Assembly (NCBI RefSeq): GCF_028737195.1
Contig: NZ_JAQZAJ010000001.1
Span: 806,001 to 870,000 of the forward strand
Direction of reading: 5' to 3'
Source: Pseudovibrio exalbescens
Lineage (GTDB): Bacteria; Pseudomonadota; Alphaproteobacteria; Rhizobiales; Stappiaceae
Length of the DNA stretch: 64,000 nucleotides
Every line of letters starts with the position of its first letter. Position 1 is the stretch's first letter. The position numbers were made by a program, and so were the translations under genes. Positions 54,357-63,601 of this stretch are shown piece after piece. The notes under the pieces are model-generated. The model had not been told where the DNA came from and searched no databases. It saw only the letters and a program-made list of their open reading frames with translations.

Positions 54357-55763
54357 CTATTCATTGGTTGTTGTCGGTTCTCGCAGGATGTCATCGTCAT
54401 GAATCAGAGCGCCAGATTGCACCTCGATCATGCGCACATCAATCATCCCCGGATTATGGAGTTTGTGAGGCGCGCCAAGGGGCACGAACACGGATTCGTT
54501 TTCACTCACATATTTCGTTGAGCCATTCACAGAGACTTCCAAGGTTCCCCCCATGACGACCCAATGTTCGGCGCGGTGGATGTGCCGCTGCAAGGTGAGT
54601 CCCTGCCCCGGTTTGATCATCATGGATTGAACACGGAAGCGGTCTCCGCGTGAGATCTCCTCGGTCCATCCCCACGGGCGATATACCCGGCGGTGCTGCA
54701 CCGTCTCCGGCCGCTTTTCCGCCTCCAGACGGGCCACGATGTTTTTCACCTGCTCTGCGTGTTCTTTGGAGGCCACCAGCAGCGCATCCTTGGTGTTCAC
54801 CACCAGCACGTCGTTGAGGCCCAGTACACTTACCAGCGCATCATCAGAGTAGACGAGGCAATCCTTGCTGTCTTCAAAGATGGCTTCGCTCAGCGAGGTA
54901 TTGCCGTCATCGTCCTTGGGCATGGTCTCCCAAATGGCCCGCCAGGACCCCAGATCGTTCCACTGAGGATCCATGGGAACGCAGCGAATACCGGGTTGCT
55001 TCTCCATAATGGCGTAGTCGATGGAGATGCTCGGCACTTTTTCAAAGGCGTGCGCATCCAGACGCAGGAAATCCAGATCAGCGCGGGCGCCAATGTATGC
55101 TTCGCTGACCGCGTTCCACACATCAGGAGCATATGTCAGGAAGCTCTCTTTCATGGCCTTGGCACTGAACAAGAAAATCCCGGCATTCCAGAGATAGGTT
55201 CCCTCCGAGACGAAACGTTCGGCGACCTCTTGCGTCGGTTTTTCAACGAACCGGTCCACCATCAACGCATCAGCGTCGGACGGGATGAACTTTATGTAGC
55301 CATAGCCTGTGTGCGCCATTTCCGGCTTGATGCCGAATGTGACGATGGCCCCATCCGAGGCGGCTGGCACACCCAGTTCCACGGCTGCTTTGAAGGCGTC
55401 CTCGTCGCCGATGAGATGGTCAGAGGGCAGCAGCAGCACGAGCGTTTCTTCATCTGTCTCAAGCGCCATCATGGCTGCAAGCGCCGCAGGGGCTGCAGTG
55501 TTGCGCCCGCACGGCTCCAAAACGATGCTCTGGGCCTCTACCCCCAGTTCCTGCAGCTGTTCGCCAATAAGGAACCGGTGATCTTGATTGGAGATCACCA
55601 ATGGGGCAGCAAAGCCATCGCCCATGGTCCGCTTGCAGGTTTTTTGGAAGAGGCTCTCGCCATCGAACAAGGGCAGAAACTGCTTTGGTCTTTCGCGCCG
55701 TGACAAGGGCCACAAACGTGACCCGAATCCGCCCGACAAAATCGCAGGAATTATTTTCGGCAT
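54357..55763 (-). CDS. manC: Mannose-1-phosphate guanylyltransferase / mannose-6-phosphate isomerase
   Basis: This bifunctional type II enzyme (ManC/CpsB/AlgA/XanB class) makes GDP-mannose and can isomerise fructose-6-phosphate. The N-terminal pyrophosphorylase domain has LSGGFGSRLWPLSRRERPKQ and FVEKPT; the C-terminal type II isomerase cupin has YRPWGWTEEI, GQGLTLQRHIHRAEHWVV and GAPHKLHNPG. About 468 residues from ATG 55763 (GGAACAG upstream); TTG at 55796 is an alternative. With the mutase it supplies GDP-mannose for surface polysaccharide, perhaps including the export system at the left edge. Confidence 0.93.
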   Translation of the reverse strand: MPKIIPAILSGGFGSRLWPLSRRERPKQFLPLFDGESLFQKTCKRTMGDGFAAPLVISNQDHRFLIGEQLQELGVEAQSIVLEPCGRNTAAPAALAAMMALETDEETLVLLLPSDHLIGDEDAFKAAVELGVPAASDGAIVTFGIKPEMAHTGYGYIKFIPSDADALMVDRFVEKPTQEVAERFVSEGTYLWNAGIFLFSAKAMKESFLTYAPDVWNAVSEAYIGARADLDFLRLDAHAFEKVPSISIDYAIMEKQPGIRCVPMDPQWNDLGSWRAIWETMPKDDDGNTSLSEAIFEDSKDCLVYSDDALVSVLGLNDVLVVNTKDALLVASKEHAEQVKNIVARLEAEKRPETVQHRRVYRPWGWTEEISRGDRFRVQSMMIKPGQGLTLQRHIHRAEHWVVMGGTLEVSVNGSTKYVSENESVFVPLGAPHKLHNPGMIDVRMIEVQSGALIHDDDILREPTTTNE

Positions 55764-55961
55764 CTGTTCCAAGTCCAAATTCAACCTATACGGCAAGCAG
55801 CGCCGGTTTCAATCTATCCGCGCCATCAACAACGACAATAAACTTAACTAGCTGCAATAGTTCGCTTTTTCTAGGGCAAGAATATCACTGTCACCAAAAG
55901 GCTTCCCATCTTAGCATCTCTACGGCAAGATACCTCCGTTATTTTACGGAGATGCTGTTCA

Positions 55962-57242
55962 ATGCTCGGGGACCTTGGCAAACGAATTGAGAGTAAACGC
56001 GAGGAGCTTGTTTGCCTGACCCAAGACTTGATCAGGATACCAACCGTGAACCCGCCTGGAGAAGCCTACGCACCTTGTGCAAAATACATTGGTGAGCGCC
56101 TGTTTTCCCGCGGATTTACAGTGGAATACATACGAGGCGAAGGGACGCCCGGCGACAGCGCCAAACACCCGCGCATCAATGTTGTCACCCGCCGCGAGGG
56201 CGCTCGCCCAGGCGCAACGGTCCATTTCAACTCACACATTGATGTGGTGCAAGCTGGTGAGGGTTGGACGGTGGATCCTTTCGCCGGAGTTGTGCGCGAT
56301 GGCCGGGTTTATGGTCGCGGGGCCTGCGACATGAAAGGCGGGCTTGCAGCCTCCCTCATCGCAGTTGAAGCATTTCTTGAATGCTTCCCGCATTTTCCCG
56401 GAGCCATTGAGATTTCTGGCACGGTGGATGAAGAATCAGGTGGTCTGGGCGGCGTCGCTTATCTGGCGCAAAAGGGCTATTTCTCTAAACCACGCGTGGA
56501 CCACGTCATCATCCCCGAACCGCTGCACAAAGACCGCATTTGTCTCGGGCATCGGGGTGTTTGGTGGGGCGAAGTTGAGACCCATGGCGCCATTGCGCAT
56601 GGATCCATGCCGTTTCTGGGGGACTGCGCCGTACGCCATATGGGAGCGTTTCTGGAGGCTCTGGAGAAGCGCCTTTATCCCAAGCTGGCGGCAAAACACA
56701 CGGAAATGCCTGTGGTTCCGGAAGGTGCTCGCAAGTCTACACTCAACATCAATTCCATCCATGGAGGTCAGCCTGAGGGCTTTGACGGGCTGCCTTCCCC
56801 TTGTGTGCCGGACAGTTGCCGGATCGTGCTGGACCGCCGCTATCTCATTGAAGAAAATCTTGATGACGTTAAAACCGAAGTCATCGCCTTGTTGGATGAA
56901 CTCAGCAAAGAACGGGATAACTTCCGATACACGATCAAAGACCTACTTGAAGTCATCCCGACCATGACCGAAAAAGACGCGCCGGTCGTGAAAGCTGTGG
57001 CAGAAGGCATTGAAGCGGTTCTGGAAAGGCCCGCCGAGATGGTGATTTCACCCGGCACCTATGACCAAAAACACATTGCGCGTCTGGGTCACTTGCACGA
57101 CTGCATTGCCTACGGTCCGGGGCTTCTTGAAATGGCTCACAGGCCCGATGAGTTTGTCGTGATTGATGACATGGTGGACAGTGCCAAAGTCATGGCGCAT
57201 GCAACCCACGCACTACTGTTTGGTGGAACAGGCGCACTTTAA
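55962..57242 (+). CDS. M20-family metallopeptidase/deacylase
   Basis: The 426-residue cytoplasmic zinc enzyme belongs to the ArgE/DapE branch. Metal ligands: H92 in FNSHIDVV, D123 in YGRGACDMKGG, E157-E158 in TVDEESGG; the dimerisation domain lies in about residues 185-310. It cleaves an N-acyl or peptide bond of an unknown substrate. ACGGAG precedes the ATG. A dipeptide-type ABC operon begins 34 bp downstream on the same strand, so the enzyme probably acts on the imported compound. Confidence 0.88.
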   Translation: MLGDLGKRIESKREELVCLTQDLIRIPTVNPPGEAYAPCAKYIGERLFSRGFTVEYIRGEGTPGDSAKHPRINVVTRREGARPGATVHFNSHIDVVQAGEGWTVDPFAGVVRDGRVYGRGACDMKGGLAASLIAVEAFLECFPHFPGAIEISGTVDEESGGLGGVAYLAQKGYFSKPRVDHVIIPEPLHKDRICLGHRGVWWGEVETHGAIAHGSMPFLGDCAVRHMGAFLEALEKRLYPKLAAKHTEMPVVPEGARKSTLNINSIHGGQPEGFDGLPSPCVPDSCRIVLDRRYLIEENLDDVKTEVIALLDELSKERDNFRYTIKDLLEVIPTMTEKDAPVVKAVAEGIEAVLERPAEMVISPGTYDQKHIARLGHLHDCIAYGPGLLEMAHRPDEFVVIDDMVDSAKVMAHATHALLFGGTGAL

Positions 57243-57276
57243 GGCTTTGACACCGCCCGTTTTGGAGGGGGATACT

Positions 57277-58785
57277 ATGAAAGTTCAAGGGACACTGAAG
57301 GCCCTGCGTTCACTCGCAGTTGGCGTGGCCTTGGTGGTAAGTGCTTCACCACTGGCGTTATCCGTGGCGCACGCAAAATCTGCTCTTTCTCTGGGCATTG
57401 TGCTGGAACCGCCGCATCTCGACCCGACTGCGGGGGCGGCCGCAGCCATTGATGAAGTGACTTATGCCAACGTGTTCGAGGGATTGACCCGCATTGGCCC
57501 GAACGGTGAGGTTTTGCCTGCTCTTGCAAAGTCCTGGGAGATTTCCGAGGATGGCCTCACCTACACATTCGAACTTCAAGACGGCGTCACGTTCCACGAT
57601 GGAACGCCATTTTCTGCCGAGGATGTGAAGTTCTCACTGGACCGCGCCCGGGCCGAAGACAGCACCAACGCACAAAAGCCTCTGTTTGCAGCCATATCAG
57701 CCGTCAATGTAGCGGATGAAGATACGGTTCAAGTCACCCTGTCAGAACCTGTTGGCAGCTTCCTGTTTAACCTTGGCTGGGGCGATGCGGTGATCGTTTC
57801 CAAAGAAAGTGCAGCGGGAAACAAGACCAATCCGATAGGAACCGGCCCTTTCAAGTTTGACCGTTGGATCAAGGGGCAAGAAATTTCGCTGGATCGCTAT
57901 GAAGGCTATTGGGGCACGCCCGTTGCCTTGGAAGAAGCATCCTTCAAGGTTATTGCTGATCCAAATGCCGCTTTTGCGGCCATGATGTCAGGCGACGTTG
58001 ATGCATTTCCGAACTTTCCAGCACCTGAAACACTGATCCAGTTTGAAGCGGATCCGCGTTTTAAAGTGGCTGTGGGCTCGACAGAAGGCGAGACCATCCT
58101 TGCTATGAACAATGAGAGCGGCCCGCTCTCCAACAAGCTGGTGCGTCAGGCCATTTCGCACGCGGTCAACAAGCAAGCGCTCATTGATGGTGCCATGTTT
58201 GGTCGTGGCACGCCCATTGGCTCCCACTTTGCGCCGCACCATCCGGCCTATGAAGATCTGACGGGTACCTACACCTTTGACCCTGAAAAGGCCAAGGAAC
58301 TGCTGAAAGAAGCCGGCTACGCGGAGGGCTTTACCGCGACCTTGAAGCTGCCACCGCCTCAGTATGCGCGGCGCGGCGGCGAGCTGATCCGCTCTGACCT
58401 GCAAAAAGTTGGCATCAATCTGGAAATTGTTCCGCTGGAGTGGGCTCAGTGGCTTTCTGAGGTGTTCCGCGAAAAGAATTACGACTTCACCATCGTGTCT
58501 CACACGGAGCCGATGGATATAGGCATTTATGCCCGCGATGACTACTACTTCAACTACAAGAACCCGGCGTTCGACGACATCATCACCCAGCTCAATCGGG
58601 AAACCGACGAGGAAAAACGCTATGCCTTGATGAAGCAGGCGCAAGAAATGATCGCAGCCGATGCTGTGAATGTTTTCCTGTTCCAATTGGGCAAGGCCGG
58701 TGTTTGGGATGCCAATCTTCAGGGCCTGTGGGTGAACTCGCCGATTCAGGCAAACGACATCACCGGCGTTTCTTGGAAAAACTAG
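57277..58785 (+). CDS. Dipeptide-type ABC transporter substrate-binding protein
   Basis: The 502-residue family 5 solute-binding protein has a signal peptide (LRSLAVGVALVVSASPLALSVAHA) and typical blocks (DPTAGAAAAIDEVTYANVFEGL, HDGTPFSAEDVKFSLDRA, FKFDRWIKGQEISLDRYEGYWG in parts). Start at the ATG 57277 after GGAGGGGG; the longer frame overlaps the M20 gene. Such proteins bind peptides, opines, nickel or glycans; no ligand can be assigned. Two hairpins separate it from the permease genes. Confidence 0.9.
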   Translation: MKVQGTLKALRSLAVGVALVVSASPLALSVAHAKSALSLGIVLEPPHLDPTAGAAAAIDEVTYANVFEGLTRIGPNGEVLPALAKSWEISEDGLTYTFELQDGVTFHDGTPFSAEDVKFSLDRARAEDSTNAQKPLFAAISAVNVADEDTVQVTLSEPVGSFLFNLGWGDAVIVSKESAAGNKTNPIGTGPFKFDRWIKGQEISLDRYEGYWGTPVALEEASFKVIADPNAAFAAMMSGDVDAFPNFPAPETLIQFEADPRFKVAVGSTEGETILAMNNESGPLSNKLVRQAISHAVNKQALIDGAMFGRGTPIGSHFAPHHPAYEDLTGTYTFDPEKAKELLKEAGYAEGFTATLKLPPPQYARRGGELIRSDLQKVGINLEIVPLEWAQWLSEVFREKNYDFTIVSHTEPMDIGIYARDDYYFNYKNPAFDDIITQLNRETDEEKRYALMKQAQEMIAADAVNVFLFQLGKAGVWDANLQGLWVNSPIQANDITGVSWKN

Positions 58786-58798
58786 ATCAAACAGCAGG

Positions 58799-58827
58799 AT
58801 GCGGGTGAAGCCTGTCTTCATCCGCAT
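58799..58827 (+). other. Intercistronic stem-loop after the dipeptide-type binding protein
   Basis: ATGCGGGTGAAG pairs with CTTCATCCGCAT (12 bp, one G-U) around a 5-base loop, 13 bp after the stop. No T-run follows. Confidence 0.65.
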
Positions 58828-58901
58828 GGCTGATATTACCCGGAAAGGCTCGCATTAAAAATTGCATGTGCCCGCCGGATAGGTTAGTCCCGACACGAGA
58901 T

Positions 58902-58919
58902 GGGCGGGTTTGCCCGCCC
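58902..58919 (+). other. GC-rich hairpin before the permease gene
   Basis: GGGCGGG / CCCGCCC with loop TTTG, 45 bp before the permease ATG. The left arm could instead pair with CCCGCC at 58871-58876, so two exclusive structures are possible. Confidence 0.5.
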
Positions 58920-58963
58920 TGCTCATTCGCCCGGACCTTTGTTCCTCAAGCCGTTGGTTTGCC

Positions 58964-59911
58964 ATGTTTTCTTACGGAGTGCTGCGCCTTCTCGGCTTAT
59001 CACTGACACTCTTTGCGGCAAGCATTGTGGTGTTTGTCGTGCTTGAGGTGCTGCCCGGAGATCCAGCTCAGGTGATGCTCGGAATCAGTGCGCAAGAAGA
59101 TACGTTGGCGGCCTTGAGGGAACAGTTGGGCCTGAACGCCCCCGTCCTGACCCGGTATGTGGACTGGGTTCTTGGCATGCTGCAGGGCGATTTTGGCATA
59201 AGCTATACCTACAACGTCCCGGTTTCCGAGCTGATAGCGGAGCGCGCAGCCGTCAGCCTGCCGCTTGCCGCAATCGCCCTGATCCTGTCCACCGCAATTG
59301 CGTTTCCCATTGGTATTATGGCGGCTCGGTTCCGAGGCAAGGCACTGGATACGGGGATCATGGGGCTCACTCAGGTGGGCATAGCTCTGCCGAACTTCTG
59401 GTTTGCGATCCTGCTTGTTTATGTGTTTGCAATCACCTTGCGGTTGTTGCCCTCAGGTGGTTTTCCCGGCTGGGACCAAGGTGTTCTCAATGGTTTGGAA
59501 GCGCTTATTCTGCCAGCAATTGCCCTTGCCTTGCCGCAAGCGGCGATCCTTGCCCGCGTAATGCGCTCCGCCCTGATTGATGTGATGAGCGAGGACTACA
59601 TTCGTACCGCCCGCGCCAAGGGCCTTTCTGCACGGGTAACCCTGTGGCGTCACGGCGTACGCAATGCCCTTATTCCAGTGCTGACAATCCTCGGCCTTCA
59701 ATTCTCATTCCTTGTCGCCGGTACCGTCATCATTGAAAACGTGTTTTATCTGCCGGGCTTGGGTCGCCTGATTTTTCAAGCCATCACCCAGAGGGACCTC
59801 ATCACTGTCAAAAGCGGTGTCATGGTATTGGTGGCATTGGTCGTGCTTATCACTTTCATCGTGGATCTGGCTTATGCAGCAGTCGACCCACGCCTGCGGC
59901 GGGGGCGCTGA
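58964..59911 (+). CDS. Dipeptide-type ABC permease (DppB-like)
   Basis: About 315 residues with six spans; the first periplasmic loop and VVLEVLPGDPAQVMLG are typical of DppB/OppB. The coupling motif is YIRTARAKGLSARVTLWRHGVRNA. ATG at 58964 has no good ribosome site; TTG at 58910 would start within the hairpin region. The next gene begins 2 bp after its stop. Confidence 0.9.
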   Translation: MFSYGVLRLLGLSLTLFAASIVVFVVLEVLPGDPAQVMLGISAQEDTLAALREQLGLNAPVLTRYVDWVLGMLQGDFGISYTYNVPVSELIAERAAVSLPLAAIALILSTAIAFPIGIMAARFRGKALDTGIMGLTQVGIALPNFWFAILLVYVFAITLRLLPSGGFPGWDQGVLNGLEALILPAIALALPQAAILARVMRSALIDVMSEDYIRTARAKGLSARVTLWRHGVRNALIPVLTILGLQFSFLVAGTVIIENVFYLPGLGRLIFQAITQRDLITVKSGVMVLVALVVLITFIVDLAYAAVDPRLRRGR

Positions 59912-59913
59912 GT

Positions 59914-60771
59914 ATGGACACGTTCGAAGCCCCAATCCACCCCTTCCGCCGGGCATGGAAGAGCCGCTCCTTCCTTATAGGCCTCTGTCTTGCCTCACTA
60001 ATTTTGATTGCGGGCTTTATCAGCCTGTTCTGGACCCCTCACGCCATTGACAGCCTGAACGTGGCAAACCGGCTTCAGGCTTCCAGCAGTCAGCATTGGC
60101 TGGGGACCGATCAGTACGGCCGCGACATCCTTTCCATGCTTATGATCGGCGCGCGCACCTCCATCATTGTGGCGCTGATTGCTGTAGGCATCGGTCTGCT
60201 CTTTGGCGTGCCACTCGGGCTGTTGGCCGCCACAAAACGCGGGCTTGTGGAAGAAGCCGTAATGCGCACCAACGACCTGATTTTTGCATTTCCAGCAATT
60301 CTCTCGGCCATCCTTATCACTGCGCTCCTCGGACCGGGCGCTGTGAACGCAGTAATCGCCATTGGCATTTTCAACATTCCCGTGTTTGCACGTGTTGCGC
60401 GTGGGGGTGCTCTGTCGCTTTCTGGACGGGATTTCCTGCTGGCGGCACGCCTTTCTGGCAAAAGCGGCCTGCGCATTACGCTTGAACACGTGCTGCCGAA
60501 CATCGCCAATCTTTTGATCGTACAAGCGACCATACAACTCTCACTTGGCATATTGGCAGAGGCTGGCCTGTCCTATCTTGGCCTTGGGCCGCAGCCGCCG
60601 CTGGCGAGCTGGGGACGCATGCTGAATGAAGCGCAAACAATGATGGCGTTTGCACCGCAGCTTGCGCTGTATCCAGGATTAGCCATTGTTGTCAGTGTGT
60701 TGGGCTTCAACCTTCTGGGAGATGGGCTGCGCGATCTGCTTGATCCTCGCCTGAGACGGAGGATCCGCTGA
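59914..60771 (+). CDS. Dipeptide-type ABC permease (DppC-like)
   Basis: The 285-residue partner permease has the DppC N-terminal span, then HWLGTDQYGRDILSMLMIGARTS and the coupling loop FLLAARLSGKSGLRITLEHVLPN. It follows the DppB-like gene by 2 bp and overlaps the ATPase gene by one base (TGATG). Translational coupling through the three genes is likely. Confidence 0.92.
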   Translation: MDTFEAPIHPFRRAWKSRSFLIGLCLASLILIAGFISLFWTPHAIDSLNVANRLQASSSQHWLGTDQYGRDILSMLMIGARTSIIVALIAVGIGLLFGVPLGLLAATKRGLVEEAVMRTNDLIFAFPAILSAILITALLGPGAVNAVIAIGIFNIPVFARVARGGALSLSGRDFLLAARLSGKSGLRITLEHVLPNIANLLIVQATIQLSLGILAEAGLSYLGLGPQPPLASWGRMLNEAQTMMAFAPQLALYPGLAIVVSVLGFNLLGDGLRDLLDPRLRRRIR

Positions 60772-62420
60772 TGGCCGTTTTCTCCGCAAAAAACCTGAGT
60801 GTTTCCATCAACGGAACACCGATCCTGAAGAACGTGAGCTTCTCCCTTGCCAAGGGCGAGATACTCGGGCTTGTGGGCGAAAGTGGCTCCGGCAAATCCA
60901 TGAGTGCCTTGGCGGCAATGCAGCTGCTGCCGGATGGTGCGACGCAAGACGGCTCCATTCGCTATAAAAAGCATGAGATTGTAGGCGCTTCCGAGCGCAC
61001 CATGAACGAGGTCCGGGGTCGGTCCATCTCCATGGTGTTTCAAGAGCCAATGACGGCGCTGAACCCCACCAAGACCATCGGCGATCAGGTGAGTGAAGGC
61101 TTGTTGTGGCACTTCAAGATGACCCGGCAACGGGCACTGGAGCGCACTCAGAAGGTGCTGGAGCGTGTGGGCCTGCCCTTCGACAATCACATGCTGGACC
61201 GTTATCCGCACCAGCTCTCAGGGGGACAAAGGCAGCGCGTTGTCATTGCCATGGCCATCGCCTGCAAGCCGCGCTTCTTGATTGCGGATGAGCCAACAAC
61301 AGCGCTCGACGTGACCATTCAGGCGCAAATCCTTGCTCTGCTTAAGGAAATTGTTCGCAAGGACCAGATGTCCCTGCTGCTGATCAGCCATGACCTTGCC
61401 GTGGTGGCAGATATGGCTGACCGGGTTGCCATCATGAAGGACGGGGAAATCGTTGAACATGGGCCAACCGGCCAGCTGTTCCGAACCCTGTCCCACCCCT
61501 ACTCACAGCAGTTGGTTGAAGCCTCCAGCCACATTCCCAAAGCGCGCACGCGGCCATTGGACCCGGATGCCAAGCCACTGCTTGCGGTTGAGGGGTTGGT
61601 GCGCACCTATCCGCTGCCAAAACGCTCTGTCTTTGAAAAGCGTCAGTACCATACGGCCGTGAACACGGTGTCCCTGCGCATCCTGCCCCATGAGTCCGTT
61701 GGGCTTGTGGGCGAAAGCGGATGCGGAAAATCCACCCTTGCCCGAACAGTGCTTGGTTTGGAAGAGCCCACCAAGGGGCATATCAGCTTTCTTGGCAAGA
61801 ACCCGTTTGAGGTGTCTCACAAGGAAGAAAAGGCGCTAAAGCGCGGAATTCAGGCGGTTTTTCAGGATCCATATGGCAGCTTTGACCCCCGTCACACGAT
61901 CGCCAAGACGGTAGCAGAGCCGCTGCACCTGTTGCGTCACGAGATTTCCGAGACGGCCAAGAACGGCAAGGTGATTGCCGCGCTGGAAGCCGTGGGCCTG
62001 AAGCCGCAGGATGCCCACAAGTACCCCCACGAGTTTTCTGGCGGGCAGCGGCAACGCATTGCCATTGCCCGGGCGCTGGTGACCGAACCACAGCTGATTG
62101 TGGCTGATGAGCCGGTATCCGCTCTGGACGTTTCCATTCGCGCTCAAATTCTTGATTTACTTGCAGATTTAAGGGACAGGCTGGGCGTTGCCTATCTGTT
62201 TATCAGTCACGATTTGTCCGTTGTGCAGGCCATTACCGACCGGGTGATCGTGATGAATGGCGGCCGAATTGTCGAAGAAGGAAGCACCGAGCAGGTGTTC
62301 CGCCACCCAAAGCACCCCTACACCCGCATGTTGGTGGCCGCCGCGCCCGACCTCAACGCGTCATTGAAGCGGCGCCACAAAGCCGAGATCAAGGCCAGAA
62401 CGGCACGGCAAAAAAGCTAA
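60771..62420 (+). CDS. Dipeptide-type ABC ATPase, DppD-DppF fused in one chain
   Basis: The 549-residue protein has two full ATPase domains: first Walker [13 protein letters not shown] with signature [14 protein letters not shown], second [13 protein letters not shown] with [14 protein letters not shown]. Each half ends in the oligopeptide-type C-terminal segment ([26 protein letters not shown]). The fusion replaces the usual two genes and completes the importer. A 205-bp gap then leads to the ROK gene. Confidence 0.94.
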   Translation: MAVFSAKNLSVSINGTPILKNVSFSLAKGEILGLVGESGSGKSMSALAAMQLLPDGATQDGSIRYKKHEIVGASERTMNEVRGRSISMVFQEPMTALNPTKTIGDQVSEGLLWHFKMTRQRALERTQKVLERVGLPFDNHMLDRYPHQLSGGQRQRVVIAMAIACKPRFLIADEPTTALDVTIQAQILALLKEIVRKDQMSLLLISHDLAVVADMADRVAIMKDGEIVEHGPTGQLFRTLSHPYSQQLVEASSHIPKARTRPLDPDAKPLLAVEGLVRTYPLPKRSVFEKRQYHTAVNTVSLRILPHESVGLVGESGCGKSTLARTVLGLEEPTKGHISFLGKNPFEVSHKEEKALKRGIQAVFQDPYGSFDPRHTIAKTVAEPLHLLRHEISETAKNGKVIAALEAVGLKPQDAHKYPHEFSGGQRQRIAIARALVTEPQLIVADEPVSALDVSIRAQILDLLADLRDRLGVAYLFISHDLSVVQAITDRVIVMNGGRIVEEGSTEQVFRHPKHPYTRMLVAAAPDLNASLKRRHKAEIKARTARQKS

Positions 62421-62625
62421 GGCCCGCGCCTTGGCCGTTGAAGGGGGATAACTTTGCGCTGATCTTGCGTTGGTTTGAATGAAACGCGGAGTTTCTGCAC
62501 CAGCGCGAAAACAGCCCCCCCCTACAGGGCGTGAATACCCAACTATGTGATTGCGCGGGCTGGTGAAATATGAGGGAGTTCTCATAGACTACGCCAAGCA
62601 AATCAAATGGGAGGATGTTCAGGCC

Positions 62626-63528
62626 ATGAGACTTGGACTTGATTGGGGTGGCACTAAGATCGAAATCATCGCACTGTCTGATCAGGGCGAAGAGATGTTT
62701 CGCAAGCGCGTGGACACGCCGCGCGATGACTACAATGGCTGTATTGATGCGGTTGTCGGTCTGGTTTCAGCCGCTGAAGAAGCGACCGGCCAACGGGGCT
62801 CTGTCGGCATTGGTATTCCGGGTTCAATCTCCCCTTCTTCAGGTTTGGTGAAAAATGCTAATTCAACCTGGATGAACGGCAAGCCATTGGACAAGGATCT
62901 GGAACAGGCGTTGGGCCGCCCGATCCGCATTCAAAACGATGCCAACTGCCTTGCGGTTTCCGAGGCAACGGATGGTGCCGGGGCAGGCTTTGCGGTGGTG
63001 CACGCCATCATCATCGGCACGGGTTGCGGCTCCGGCATTGCCATCAACGGCAAGCCGCTGCGCGGTGCCAACGGGATTGGAGGCGAATGGGGCAGCACAT
63101 CGGTGCCGTGGCTCCGGCCTGAAGAGCACCCCGGCCCGACAAACTGGACCGGGCAGCACAGCCCGATTGACCTTTTATGCTCCGGCACCGGCTTTCAGTG
63201 GGACTATGAAAACGCCACTGGCACGAAGCTGAAGGGGAAGGAAATCGTGGCGCTGATGCGCAACGGGGACGCCCAGGCGCGCGGCACCTATGAGCGCTAT
63301 GTCAGCCGGCTTGCCCGCGCCATGGCCATGGTCGCCAACCTGCTGGACCCGGATTGTTTCGTGCTTGGTGGAGGAATGTCTAACCTGGAAGAACTCTACG
63401 AGGACTTGCCAAGTGCGATGCGTCCCTACATCTTCTCTGATGGGTATGAAGTTCCAATCCGCAAAGCCTTGCATGGAGATAGCTCTGGCGTGCGCGGTGC
63501 TGCGTGGCTCTGGAACGATGCCATTTGA
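62626..63528 (+). CDS. ROK-family sugar kinase without zinc ligands
   Basis: The 300-residue protein has the ROK ATP motif LGLDWGGTKIEIIAL, the GIPGSISP loop and the catalytic Asp (D105) in RIQNDANCLAVSEA. The zinc motif CxCGxxGCxE of the family is NWTGQHSPID at residues 173-182: all three cysteines are lost, and the zinc-binding His after EWG is Ser157. The rest of the fold is well kept. ROK kinases phosphorylate glucose, fructose, N-acetylglucosamine or N-acetylmannosamine; the substrate here is open. The ATG at 62626 removes 25 extra residues of a longer frame (from 62551). It follows the peptide importer on the same strand. Confidence 0.87.
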   Translation: MRLGLDWGGTKIEIIALSDQGEEMFRKRVDTPRDDYNGCIDAVVGLVSAAEEATGQRGSVGIGIPGSISPSSGLVKNANSTWMNGKPLDKDLEQALGRPIRIQNDANCLAVSEATDGAGAGFAVVHAIIIGTGCGSGIAINGKPLRGANGIGGEWGSTSVPWLRPEEHPGPTNWTGQHSPIDLLCSGTGFQWDYENATGTKLKGKEIVALMRNGDAQARGTYERYVSRLARAMAMVANLLDPDCFVLGGGMSNLEELYEDLPSAMRPYIFSDGYEVPIRKALHGDSSGVRGAAWLWNDAI

Positions 63529-63561
63529 GAAGGCGGGTCCTTCCCCTGCTGCAACAAGTTC

Positions 63562-63589
63562 CCCGTGAGAGGACACCTCTCGCGGGTTT
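63562..63589 (+). terminator. Hairpin after the ROK gene
   Basis: CCCGTGAGAGG / CCTCTCGCGGG (one mismatch) with a 3-base loop, then TTTG. The short T-run makes it a weak terminator at best. Confidence 0.5.
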
Positions 63590-63601
63590 GAAAAATGAGA
63601 A

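Noticed and set aside
54693-55703. 336-codon open frame on the plus strand
   Set aside because: Antisense to the mannose-1-phosphate guanylyltransferase gene; shadow.
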